DNA from: Candidatus Sungbacteria bacterium RIFCSPHIGHO2_01_FULL_50_25
GTDB lineage: Bacteria > Patescibacteriota > Minisyncoccia > Sungbacterales > HO2-52-23
Direction: 5' to 3'
DNA length: 24,862 nucleotides
NCBI GenBank assembly: GCA_001822215.1
Contig: MHQD01000034.1
Coordinates: 1-24,862, forward strand
In this document: positions 1 to 7,154 of the stretch, piece after piece
Layout: every line of letters begins with the position of its first letter
Numbering within the stretch: the first letter of the stretch is position 1
Notes under the pieces: model-generated
What the model was told of the DNA's origin: nothing
Databases searched by the model: none
The model's input: only the letters and a program-made list of their open reading frames with translations
Program-made: the position numbers and the translations under genes

Positions 1-188
1 TGCTTCTTTGATCATTTTTTCCGAATACGGGAGGACAAATGTGTGTATGGGTTTTCGCTCTGGCGGCGGGGTTTCCAAAACCGACATATCGCGCTGCTTC
101 TTTGATCATTTTTTCCGAATACGGGAGGACAAATGTGTGTATGGGTTTTCGCTCTGGCGGCGGGGTTTCCAAAACCGACATATCGCGC
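1..188. repeat. Perfect 94-bp tandem duplication inside mfd
   Basis: Positions 1-94 and 95-188 are identical and directly adjacent. Because 94 is not a multiple of three, the second copy read on the minus strand is out of frame with the helicase ORF. The unit boundary coincides exactly with the first base of the window, so this may be a contig-end assembly artefact rather than a biological duplication. Confidence 0.95.
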
Positions 189-1474
189 AGCTGCGCGAGT
201 GCAAGCGAGAGCGTCCTAGGAATCGGAGTTGCGGAAAGGGATAAAATATCAAGCTCTGCGCGAAGATTCTTAAAATGTTCTTTTTGTTTTACGCCAAAGC
301 GCTGTTCTTCATCAATGATGACAAGGCCGAGATTTTTAAATATGACGTCTTTAGAGAGTATGCGATGCGTTCCGATGATGCAATCGATCGTTCCTTTTTG
401 TATTCCGTCAAGAATTTTTTTCTGCTCGCGGCCGGGAACAACGCGCGCTAAAAGCCGCGTCTCAATTGCGGTCCGACTGAGCCGTTCTTCGAATGTGTGC
501 GCGTGCTGCATGGCAAGAATTGTGGTTGGCGCAAGGAGCGCTGCTTGGCGGCCCGATGCAATCGCGCGAAGCGCTGCTCGAAGCGCAATTTCCGTTTTCC
601 CAAATCCCACGTCGCCCACCAAAATCCTATCCATAGGCTTTGTGCGCGCGAGATCGCGCGCGATATCGGCTTCTGCTTTCAGTTGGTCTTCGGTCTCATC
701 AAACGGAAACGTCTCTCGGATTTCGTCTTCGAGCGCCCGATCTCCTTCGTAGGGAGGCCGCGAGGCGATATTTCGTTTCGCATAGATTTCTAGGAGTTCC
801 CGCGCGAATTTTTCCGCATCTTCCTTTATTTTTCGTTTTGTCGCAAACCAAAACGAGCCCCCAAGGCGGTGCACGCGCGGCGTTTCAAATCCGACGTAGG
901 GGGTGAGACGTTCACGTTCCGAAATAGGGATATAGAGTCGGTCGGGAGGCCGATTCGGGGCCGGGGGAGCATACTCAATAATAAAAAAATCCTCTTCACG
1001 TTTTTCGATTCCTCGGAAAATTCCGACACCATGGTCAATGTGTACTATGAATGATCCTTCCGGGAGCGATTCGATCTTTTGCGAACCCGCGCGCCGCGGT
1101 TTTGTTTTTTCCTCGCGGTCGGGCCGCTCGAATATCGAAGAGACGACGTTCCCGTGAAATTCAACGGTGTAAGGTTTTTCCGCATTTATCGGCCAGAGCT
1201 CGATATATCCGCCGAGAACGCAGAAGACCCCTTTTCCGGTCAGGCGCCCCGCGCGTTCATATCCAAGGTCCGTGAGACGCCGCGTAAAAATCATAGGCGA
1301 GATGATGAGATTGGTTTCAATGAAAAAAGCATTTTCCCTCCACCACGCATGAGTTTTTACAGCTTTTTTTACGGCGAGAGCGTGTTCTCTAAACCACAAA
1401 GCGTCCCGCTCAAGATTTTGGGGGGTGAGAGAGACAATCAGGAGTTCGTCCGTTTTCGGGGGCGCGTCCAGCAT
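1..1474 (-). CDS. mfd: Transcription-repair coupling factor Mfd, 5' part (N-terminally reduced, frameshifted at window edge)
   Basis: Mfd is an ATP-driven DNA translocase that releases RNA polymerase stalled at lesions and recruits nucleotide-excision repair. I translated the minus strand by hand from the ATG at 1474. An in-frame TAA lies about 18 nt upstream, so the start is firm. Visible in order: a short stretch resembling the end of the UvrB-homology module (about residues 80-118), the RNA-polymerase-interacting domain (about 138-195, with HIDHGVGIF and YIPISERERL), then helicase motifs: Walker A GDVGFGKTE (287-295), DEEQRFGVKQKEHF (388-401) and LSATPIPRTLSLAL (413-426). E. coli Mfd (about 1150 aa) has its polymerase-interacting domain some 300 residues further in, so most of the UvrA-binding N-terminus is missing here. 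After residue 460 the frame enters the second copy of a 94-bp tandem duplication and shifts. The rest lies outside the window. Confidence 0.9.
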   Translation of the reverse strand, partial: MLDAPPKTDELLIVSLTPQNLERDALWFREHALAVKKAVKTHAWWRENAFFIETNLIISPMIFTRRLTDLGYERAGRLTGKGVFCVLGGYIELWPINAEKPYTVEFHGNVVSSIFERPDREEKTKPRRAGSQKIESLPEGSFIVHIDHGVGIFRGIEKREEDFFIIEYAPPAPNRPPDRLYIPISERERLTPYVGFETPRVHRLGGSFWFATKRKIKEDAEKFARELLEIYAKRNIASRPPYEGDRALEDEIRETFPFDETEDQLKAEADIARDLARTKPMDRILVGDVGFGKTEIALRAALRAIASGRQAALLAPTTILAMQHAHTFEERLSRTAIETRLLARVVPGREQKKILDGIQKGTIDCIIGTHRILSKDVIFKNLGLVIIDEEQRFGVKQKEHFKNLRAELDILSLSATPIPRTLSLALAQLRDMSVLETPPPERKPIHTFVLPYSEKMIKEAARYVGFGNPAARAKTHTHICPPVFGKNDQRS

Positions 1475-1491
1475 ACCGAATATCCTGGGTT

Positions 1492-1520
1492 ATTCTACCG
1501 GGATTTCGGATCAAAATCAA
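1492..1520 (-). promoter_or_regulatory. Sigma-70-like promoter of mfd
   Basis: On the minus strand, TTGATT (1520-1515), a 17-bp spacer and TAGAAT (1497-1492) precede the mfd ATG at 1474. The predicted transcript start is near 1485, giving a leader of only about 11 nt with no Shine-Dalgarno. The -35 box overlaps the pth stop codon, so mfd can be transcribed independently of pth. Confidence 0.55.
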
Positions 1521-2080
1521 GAATTGTACGTGTTCATTGCGCGCTCGGGGTTTTTCGAAATCGCGATTTCCGCGGCCTCGATTGTGCGCTTGATGATTTT
1601 TGCGACTGCGCGCTTTTCATCCGGAGTCCATTTTCGGAGGACCATTTTTTCCGCCGGAATATCGCGTTTCCCGCCTATGCCGATTCGGAAGCGCCAGAAT
1701 TCGCGGGTTTTCAACGCACGCATGACTGATTCAACGCCCTTGTGGCCTGCGGAGCGCTTTCCGAATGAAAGCTTTGCTGATCCCGCCAAAATATCCGCGT
1801 CGTCGTGTATCGCAAAAAACTCTTTTGGCTTTACTTTGTAGAACCGGAGTGCTGCTGACACCGCGCCCCCGGATTTATTCATGAATGTGTCCGGGAGAAT
1901 GATCAGCATTTTTGTCTTGCCGATTTTGCCTTCGGAAACCTCGGCGTTCCATTTTTTCTCAAACCGGAAATCCGGGAAATCCCATGTTTTTCTGATTGCC
2001 TGGGCGATTTCCCTTCCTATATTATGACGCGTGTATTCGTATTCTGGACCCGGGTTTCCCAAGCCTGCAATGAGTTTCAT
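1517..2080 (-). CDS. pth: Peptidyl-tRNA hydrolase
   Basis: This enzyme cleaves the ester bond of peptidyl-tRNAs that drop off the ribosome, recycling tRNA. The 187-aa product has the normal family length. It opens with MKLIAGLGNPGPEYEYTRHN, which contains the N-terminal GLGNPG block and the catalytic histidine of the TRHN motif (residue 19). Further on are the conserved MNKSGGAV, IHDDADI and GKRSAGHKG segments. The frame stays open upstream to 2233, but the family N-terminus and the divergent lepB promoter place the start at 2080. It is divergent from lepB with 49 bp between the two starts, and mfd lies immediately downstream on the same strand. The start is SD-poor. An ATAATA-type -10 element at 2101-2106 (reverse strand TATTAT) may drive it. 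Confidence 0.95.
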   Translation of the reverse strand: MKLIAGLGNPGPEYEYTRHNIGREIAQAIRKTWDFPDFRFEKKWNAEVSEGKIGKTKMLIILPDTFMNKSGGAVSAALRFYKVKPKEFFAIHDDADILAGSAKLSFGKRSAGHKGVESVMRALKTREFWRFRIGIGGKRDIPAEKMVLRKWTPDEKRAVAKIIKRTIEAAEIAISKNPERAMNTYNS

Positions 2081-2090
2081 CGTATGCGGG

Positions 2091-2119
2091 TTGCAAACGG
2101 ATAATATATTTCGTATACT
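2091..2119 (+). promoter_or_regulatory. Sigma-70-like promoter of lepB, predicted leaderless
   Basis: TTGCAA (2091-2096), a 17-bp spacer and TATACT (2114-2119). The lepB ATG is at 2130, so transcription would begin about 3-5 nt before the start codon. There is no ribosome binding site and no room for one. Confidence 0.6.
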
Positions 2120-2129
2120 ATAGCACATT

Positions 2130-2732
2130 ATGCCGCCGGAAGAACAACACGCGGATATTCCTTCTTTTATTTCTGGTCCACTTCGGCGGGATGCCTGGGA
2201 AATTTTTCGGATACTTATTATTTCGTTTGTCATCGTTGTTCCGATCAGGTATTTCGTCGTTCAGCCATTCATTGTCCGCGGCTCTTCGATGGAGCCGAAT
2301 TTTTATGATCGGGAATATCTCATTATTGACGAGATTTCATATTATTTCCGGGAGCCAGCGCGCGGGGAGACGATTGTGTTTCGGTATCCTCGCGACCCGC
2401 GTCAGTATTTCATCAAGCGGATTATAGGCCTTCCGGGCGAGCGGGTTGAAATAGTCGGCGGGCGCGTAAAAGTGTACAGCGTGGAGAAAAAAGACGGGTT
2501 TATCCTTGAGGAATCATATCTTCCGCTGGAAGACCGCGCGACACAGCCCGCGATCGAAGCGCAGCTCGGGAAAGATGAGTATTTCGTTCTCGGAGACAAT
2601 CGCGATGCGAGTTCTGATTCGAGGGTGTGGGGGCCGCTCGAGCAGGATTTTATCACAGGACGCGCGATCCTTCGCGCGTGGCCGATTTCGCGATTCGGGG
2701 TGCTTTCGGGATTTTCTCTGCAGCCAGAGTAA
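2130..2732 (+). CDS. lepB: Signal peptidase I
   Basis: Type I signal peptidase removes signal peptides from exported proteins at the outer face of the cytoplasmic membrane using a Ser/Lys dyad. The 200-aa protein has one membrane segment (about residues 24-46). It is followed by box B GSSMEPNF with nucleophile Ser53, the box D lysine in YFIKRIIGLPGE (Lys96), and box E GDNRDASSDSR (155-165). These are all the hallmark motifs of an active enzyme. It is divergent from pth and is followed by a structured repeat element before the HisS-like gene. The promoter lies so close to the ATG that the mRNA is predicted to be leaderless. Confidence 0.96.
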   Translation: MPPEEQHADIPSFISGPLRRDAWEIFRILIISFVIVVPIRYFVVQPFIVRGSSMEPNFYDREYLIIDEISYYFREPARGETIVFRYPRDPRQYFIKRIIGLPGERVEIVGGRVKVYSVEKKDGFILEESYLPLEDRATQPAIEAQLGKDEYFVLGDNRDASSDSRVWGPLEQDFITGRAILRAWPISRFGVLSGFSLQPE

Positions 2733-2734
2733 GT

Positions 2735-2916
2735 TTACTATCGGGTATGCCCGGTAGTAACATTTCGGCATAGCTCAGTGCAAACACTTCGGCTTAAAAG
2801 AGGTTCACCAATACTATCAGATACGTAAAAAGCAGGCATTTGTTATTAAGCATTAATTTTTGAGGGTTTTGTCCCGACGAAACGTCGTGACGGCCGAAGT
2901 CTACTACCGGGTATGG
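2735..2916 (+). repeat. Structured palindromic repeat element, copy A
   Basis: It starts with an imperfect 26-bp palindrome right after the lepB stop (2735-2760, TTACTAtCGGG / CCCGgTAGTAA). The arm CCCGGTAGTA (2750-2759) pairs with TACTACCGGG (2902-2911), and ACTTCGGC (2786-2793) pairs perfectly with GCCGAAGT (2893-2900). The segment GGCTTAAAAGAGGTTC (2791-2806) resembles copy B at 22763-22781. The 3' end overlaps the first possible start codon of the next gene. No ORF is visible inside. It may be a REP/MITE-like repeat or a structured RNA. Confidence 0.65.
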
Positions 2917-4217
2917 GAAAAGAAAAAATGAATCAAAAACATGAGCTCAAGAAATTAGATCGTATGCCTGAGCGGATGCGGCTTCTCGCGCGCATTGAAA
3001 AGGCGTTTGAAAACCCGGCTGAATTTTATCGTTTTGAACGCATCGTGTTCCCCGTGCTTGAGCATCCTCGTGCGTATAACGCGTTCGCAAAATCCGGGCT
3101 ATTCGACGAACGAGCGCCCGTTACCGTGCGTGTGAGAACCGGGGAGGAAATGATGCTTCGCATTTCAGGGCTTCTTTCGGTTCTTCGCGGATACGAGGAG
3201 AATAAAATGAATGACATTCCGCACCCCCTCAAGTTTTATTTGGAGGAAGAAGTGTTTTTTTCCCCCGCGCACAAAAAAGAGGAGATTGTCGAGCACCGCG
3301 AATGGGCGATTTCAATGATCGGCGATGAAGGACCGATCGCCGAGGCGGAGATCACTCAGATTTTTTGGAAGGCATTTGAAAAGCTCGGGCTCGGAGACCG
3401 CGTGCAGTTTCGAATAAACGCAATCGGGTGTGCGTCATGCCGGAACGGGTTTCGTTCTTCTCTCACGTCTTTTTTACGCACGAGAATCCTTCGTTTCTGC
3501 AAGCAGTGCAGGCGGAATGCGAAGATATCGAACGTAAAAGTTCTTCAATGCGAAAATGAAGAATGCAAACAGATTCTTGAGCAGGCGCCGCAAGTTCTTG
3601 ACTTTTTGTGTGAAATATGCAAAAAACACTTGAAGGGCATTCTTGAATTTCTTGAAGGAGCCGGCATTCCGTACTTTCTGGATCACTCGCTTTTCTTCGA
3701 AGGTCTGTGGTACGACACCATTGTCTTTGAGTTCGTATATCGGGCGTCCGCCGAAGGCGAAACTCCTTCTCCAGTTGTTATCATGGCAGAGGGAGGGAGG
3801 ATGATGCGCGCCGGGGAGGCCGCCTACGGAAAGCGGCTTGACGTCGCGGGCGGGGCGCTCTTCATTGACCGGCTCGAGCAGATTCTCATTGATAAGGGGA
3901 AGCTCGGGCTTGGACAGAAAAAAATCGAAGTGTTTTTTGCCCATCTTTCGGATGCCGCGAAAAAAAAGAGTTTTCCGCTTTTAGAAGAACTTCGCCAGGC
4001 GGGGGTTTCTGTCGAAGAGTCCTTGGGCAAGGATTCGATAAAGTCACAGCTCAATATCGCCGAGCGGATCCGCGCGAAAATCGCTCTCATCCTTGGTCAG
4101 AAAGAGGCGCTCGATTCGACCATCATTGTCCGCGAGATGGAGTCGGGGATCCAGGAAACGATTCCGCAGGACAAGCTCATCGAGTTTTTAAAGAAAAAAC
4201 TTAAAAAAGGCGCATAG
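2913..4217 (+). CDS. Histidyl-tRNA synthetase-like protein, active-site residues altered
   Basis: Class II HisS fold of 434 aa. The C-terminal anticodon-binding-like domain (about 336-430) includes VSVEESLGKDSIKSQL, and a HisA-like region (about 258-322) reads EGLWYDTIVFEFV and later GGRMMRAGEAAYGKRLD. Between them is a cysteine-rich insert with Cys173/176, 196/199, 213/218 and 233/236, probably binding two zinc ions. Such inserts are, as I recall, usual in HisS of this group. Key residues differ, however. The invariant catalytic Arg of the RGLDYY motif is Glu263, and motif 2 (normally VFR..R.REF) reads VFFSPAHKKEEIVEHREW without the ATP-binding Arg. This suggests a divergent or non-canonical paralogue. 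The ATG at 2913 lies in the repeat; the in-frame ATG at 2928, after GGGAAAAG, is an alternative start. Confidence 0.75.
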   Translation: MGKEKMNQKHELKKLDRMPERMRLLARIEKAFENPAEFYRFERIVFPVLEHPRAYNAFAKSGLFDERAPVTVRVRTGEEMMLRISGLLSVLRGYEENKMNDIPHPLKFYLEEEVFFSPAHKKEEIVEHREWAISMIGDEGPIAEAEITQIFWKAFEKLGLGDRVQFRINAIGCASCRNGFRSSLTSFLRTRILRFCKQCRRNAKISNVKVLQCENEECKQILEQAPQVLDFLCEICKKHLKGILEFLEGAGIPYFLDHSLFFEGLWYDTIVFEFVYRASAEGETPSPVVIMAEGGRMMRAGEAAYGKRLDVAGGALFIDRLEQILIDKGKLGLGQKKIEVFFAHLSDAAKKKSFPLLEELRQAGVSVEESLGKDSIKSQLNIAERIRAKIALILGQKEALDSTIIVREMESGIQETIPQDKLIEFLKKKLKKGA

Positions 4218-4220
4218 CGT

Positions 4221-4568
4221 ATGGACTGCATTTTTTGTAAAATAGCGAAAGGAGACATGCCCGCGGAGAAAATGGTGTATGAGGATGATAAGGTGAAAGC
4301 GTTTTACGACATCCATCCGAAAGCGCCGGTTCATATTTTAGTGATTCCGAAGGAGCACGTTGCCTCCATCGCGCATCTCGAAGAAAACCACGCGGATCTC
4401 ATTCAAAAAATAATCTATACCGCAAAACAGATCGCGAAAGACCAGGGACTCGCCGGATACAGATTGGTGTTCAATGTCGGGCGGAACGGGGGGCAGGTGA
4501 TAGATCATCTGCATCTTCATCTTCTCGGAGGATGGAAGGGCGAGCAAGATCGAAAGGTCCATGTGTGA
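4221..4568 (+). CDS. HIT family nucleotide hydrolase (HinT-like)
   Basis: Histidine-triad proteins of this branch hydrolyse AMP-linked phosphoramidates and related nucleotides in the cytoplasm. The 115-aa product has the usual size. It shows an N-terminal CIFCKI with Cys3 and Cys6, a conserved AFYDIHPKAPVHILVIPKEH block, and the histidine triad DHLHLHLLGG with His96, His98 and His100 near the C-terminus. The gene starts 3 nt after the HisS-like stop codon, so the two are almost certainly cotranscribed. The weak AAAGGCG within the end of the upstream gene is the only plausible ribosome binding site. Confidence 0.93.
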   Translation: MDCIFCKIAKGDMPAEKMVYEDDKVKAFYDIHPKAPVHILVIPKEHVASIAHLEENHADLIQKIIYTAKQIAKDQGLAGYRLVFNVGRNGGQVIDHLHLHLLGGWKGEQDRKVHV

Positions 4569-4604
4569 GAATGGCGCATATTCTAACAGCTAACAGCGAA
4601 TACA

Positions 4605-4838
4605 ATGATTATCGATGTAAAGCGAAAAGAAAATGAAACCGTCGGCGCCCTATTGCGCCGGTTTACTCGCCGCGTTCAGCAATCCGGGGTTTTGATTGAT
4701 GCACGGAAATTAAAAGCGTATGCGTCAAAGCCGACGAAACGCGTTATCCGGGATCGGGCGCTTAGGCGGATTACGAAACAAAAAGAGTATATCCGGCTCG
4801 AAAAGTTAGGGAAGCTTCCGGAAAAAAAGAGACGCTAG
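4605..4838 (+). CDS. rpsU: Ribosomal protein bS21
   Basis: A 77-aa, strongly basic protein matching bS21, the small-subunit protein near the anti-Shine-Dalgarno region. It begins with the typical beta strand and helix (VKRKENETVGALLRRFTRRV, residues 5-24) and ends in a Lys/Arg-rich helix. It is 36 nt after the HIT gene, has no Shine-Dalgarno, and a TATTCT at 4579-4584 could be a local -10 box. It is followed by a weak hairpin with a T run that overlaps the yqeY promoter. Confidence 0.93.
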   Translation: MIIDVKRKENETVGALLRRFTRRVQQSGVLIDARKLKAYASKPTKRVIRDRALRRITKQKEYIRLEKLGKLPEKKRR

Positions 4839-4892
4839 TTTTTGCATAGATTGCTCTTGGCCGCGCGTCTTTGCGGCATGCCGCCGGACGAA

Positions 4893-4921
4893 TTGACCCC
4901 GTGGGGTTTTTTCTATATTGT
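4893..4921 (+). promoter_or_regulatory. Candidate yqeY promoter nested in a weak terminator hairpin
   Basis: TTGACC (4893-4898), a 17-bp spacer and TATTGT (4916-4921), 20 bp before the ATG at 4942. The spacer contains ACCC-CGTG-GGGT followed by six T, which could weakly terminate rpsU transcripts. Read-through and a fresh start may therefore both feed yqeY. Confidence 0.4.
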
Positions 4922-4941
4922 GGAAAAGAAGACCGATACGT

Positions 4942-5400
4942 ATGGGATTGCAGGAGCAGATAACCGAAGATATCAAGCATGCATTTCGGAACCGCGATGA
5001 TCTCAAGCTTTCGGCTCTCCGAATGCTTTCTTCGGCGTTCCATAATCGGGCGATTGAAAAGCGCGGGAAGGGACAGGGCGATGAGCTCACCCAGGACGAA
5101 CTCGTCGTGGTGCTTCGGTCCGAGGTAAAGAAGCGCCGCGACGCGATTGTTGAATTTGAAAAAGGCAGCCGCCCGGATCTTGTCGAGAAGGAAAAAAAGG
5201 AATTCGAGGTTCTTGAGGCGTATCTCCCGAAAGAAATGGACGATGATTCTCTTTTGTCCATTGCCCGCGATGCAATAAAGGAGTCCGGCGCCGCGTCGGC
5301 AAAGGATTTTGGCCGCGTCATGGGTGCGGTCATGAAGCGCGTCGGTGGGCAGGCATCGGGAGATCGTGTATCCCGCGCGGTCAAGGAATTACTTGAATGA
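4942..5400 (+). CDS. yqeY: GatB/YqeY family protein
   Basis: The 152-aa product matches the YqeY family, related to the tail domain of the GatB subunit of glutamyl-tRNA amidotransferase. Its exact biochemical role is not settled. Recognisable features: MGLQEQITEDIKHAFRNRDD at the N-terminus, LKLSALRMLSSAFHNRAIEK, then ELVVVLRSEVKKRRDAIVEF, EAYLPKEMDDD, and the C-terminal helix region ending SRAVKELLE. The frame is open from a TTG at 4918, but the family N-terminus begins at the ATG at 4942. Its stop overlaps the ybeY start (ATGA), indicating translational coupling. Confidence 0.92.
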   Translation: MGLQEQITEDIKHAFRNRDDLKLSALRMLSSAFHNRAIEKRGKGQGDELTQDELVVVLRSEVKKRRDAIVEFEKGSRPDLVEKEKKEFEVLEAYLPKEMDDDSLLSIARDAIKESGAASAKDFGRVMGAVMKRVGGQASGDRVSRAVKELLE

Positions 5401-5801
5401 TTGATATTGTCCGTTCTCTCCGCCTTCGATTTCCGAAGCGCCTCCGGCAGAAGTTACCCGTGCGGATCCGGATTATTGTTGTTCCTTCGCGGCGCTCGCG
5501 CCTTCTCAATAGAATCTATCGGGAGAAGGATCGCGCGACAAATGTTCTTTCGTTTCGGTACGATTCTGACTATGGAGAGATTGTGTTGTGCCCTTTTGTG
5601 ATTCGTAGGGAGGCGCGCCGCGCCGGACGCTCGGCGGAGAAAGAGACGGTCCGCATGGTGGCACACGCAATGATTCATCTCGCCGGGGTGCATCACGAAT
5701 CGTCGAAACGCGCTCGCGAAATTTCCGAATTGCTCGAGCAAAAGATTCTCGGCTCACCCGATGATGTCCGCGCGGCGAGGAATCCTCGCGGCGGCGGATA
5801 G
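5397..5801 (+). CDS. ybeY: Endoribonuclease YbeY
   Basis: YbeY is a zinc-dependent endoribonuclease involved in 16S rRNA 3'-end maturation and ribosome quality control. The 134-aa sequence keeps TNVLSF (48-53), GEIVLCP (60-66) and the zinc site HAMIHLAGVHH, with His90, His94 and His100 matching the family HGxLHLxGxDH pattern. The Gly after the first His is Ala and the Asp before the last His is His. The start overlaps the yqeY stop by four bases. The C-terminal tail is short and Arg/Gly rich. It sits directly upstream of ftsA. Confidence 0.92.
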   Translation: MIDIVRSLRLRFPKRLRQKLPVRIRIIVVPSRRSRLLNRIYREKDRATNVLSFRYDSDYGEIVLCPFVIRREARRAGRSAEKETVRMVAHAMIHLAGVHHESSKRAREISELLEQKILGSPDDVRAARNPRGGG

Positions 5802-5828
5802 CATCCTTTGAGGCGATACTCACGATGT

Positions 5829-7064
5829 ATGGGACGAAATATTATTACAGCATTGGATATTGGTACATCGACGATCCATACGATCGTCGCTGAAGAGCAA
5901 AGGCGCGAAGGCGGACTTCGTATTTTGGGTGTTGGCGTAGCGCCTTCAGCCGGCGTCAGGCGCGGAGCGATTGTCGACATTGAGGAGGCGGCTCAGGCGA
6001 TTCGAAAATCGGTTGATGAAGCGAGGAGAAGTTCGGGCGTGCCAATTAAATCGGTATGGGTTTCCGTCGGCGGCACCGCGATTTTTGTTTCATCGTCTCG
6101 AGGGGTCGTTGCGGTATCGCGCGCTGACGGAGAAATTTCTCATGAAGACGTAAAGCGCGCGGTTGCGGCCGCCCAATCGTTCCTTCCGCGCCAGCCGAAT
6201 CGGGAAACGCTTCATATCATTCCTCGCGACTTTAAGGTTGACAACGAATCCGGGGTGAAAGACCCGGTCGGGATGCACGGAGTGCGCCTTGAGGCAGATA
6301 CGCTCATCATTGAGTGCTCATCCTCGTTTTTAAAAAATCTTACAAAGACTATCGAGCACGTCGGACTATCGGTTGACGACTATGTGTTTTCTCCTCTCGC
6401 GACCGCTGAAGCGGTTTTAACCAAGCGCCAAAAAGAGCTCGGCGTACTCTTGCTTGATATCGGAGGCGGAACCGCAAGCTTTGTCGTATATGAAGAGGGG
6501 GCGCCTATGCAGGCGGGCGTCTTGCCCGTCGGCGGCGCGCATATCACAAATGACATCGCAATTGGATTTCGAACCCATGTTGATGTTGCCGAAGCCGTAA
6601 AGCTCGCCTATGGGTCATGTATCCCGGATGATCTGCCAAAACGGGAACATGTCCGGCTCGCCGATTTTGTGGAAGGAGAAACCGCTGTATATTCGCGCCG
6701 CGAGCTTGCCGAGATCATCGAGGCGCGCATGGGAGACGTCTTTGAACTCCTTGCACGGGAACTTAAAAAAATAAATCGCACCGAACTTCTCCCGGCCGGG
6801 GTAGTTATGGTCGGGGGGACGTCGCTTCTGCCCGGCATTCTCGGTCTTGCGCGAAAAGAGATGCGTCTTCCGATCGAGCGAGGGATATTGCAGGAGTTTT
6901 CTTCGGCAGCCGACGATACGACTATGCCGTCGTTTGCGCCCGCATTCGGCGTTGTCCTTTGGGCGTATAAGATGGCGCGGGAAGACGGCGCAGGGTGGGG
7001 AAGGGGATTCCAGTCATTTTCCGGAAGCCGGTGGGCGCACTGGCTCCGATCGCTTATCCCGTAG
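5829..7064 (+). CDS. ftsA: Cell division protein FtsA
   Basis: FtsA is an actin-like ATPase that tethers FtsZ filaments to the membrane. The 411-aa product has the phosphate-1 motif ALDIGTS (residues 8-14), the family block VWVSVGG, phosphate-2 LLLDIGGGTASF, and an adenosine-binding segment GVVMVGGTSLLPG. It ends in an amphipathic, Trp-rich helix (RWAHWLRSLIP), the expected membrane-targeting sequence. The frame is open from a TTG at 5808, but the ATG at 5829 fits the family start. ftsZ follows 90 bp downstream, the usual ftsA–ftsZ arrangement. Confidence 0.95.
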   Translation: MGRNIITALDIGTSTIHTIVAEEQRREGGLRILGVGVAPSAGVRRGAIVDIEEAAQAIRKSVDEARRSSGVPIKSVWVSVGGTAIFVSSSRGVVAVSRADGEISHEDVKRAVAAAQSFLPRQPNRETLHIIPRDFKVDNESGVKDPVGMHGVRLEADTLIIECSSSFLKNLTKTIEHVGLSVDDYVFSPLATAEAVLTKRQKELGVLLLDIGGGTASFVVYEEGAPMQAGVLPVGGAHITNDIAIGFRTHVDVAEAVKLAYGSCIPDDLPKREHVRLADFVEGETAVYSRRELAEIIEARMGDVFELLARELKKINRTELLPAGVVMVGGTSLLPGILGLARKEMRLPIERGILQEFSSAADDTTMPSFAPAFGVVLWAYKMAREDGAGWGRGFQSFSGSRWAHWLRSLIP

Positions 7065-7154
7065 CGGTGTGCCCAAAATGATTTCGGAGTTGCGGATTTA
7101 TATGAGACATGATACGAATGGTCATAGGATACGCCTTGTCTCAAGGGCACTTAT

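Noticed and set aside
39..752. Long plus-strand ORFs opposite mfd
   Set aside because: They are mirror frames of the mfd coding sequence, which carries all helicase motifs on the minus strand.
2761..2810. tRNA-like start GGCATAGCTCAG inside repeat copy A
   Set aside because: It resembles a tRNA 5' end and D-arm, but no matching anticodon arm, T-arm or acceptor follows.
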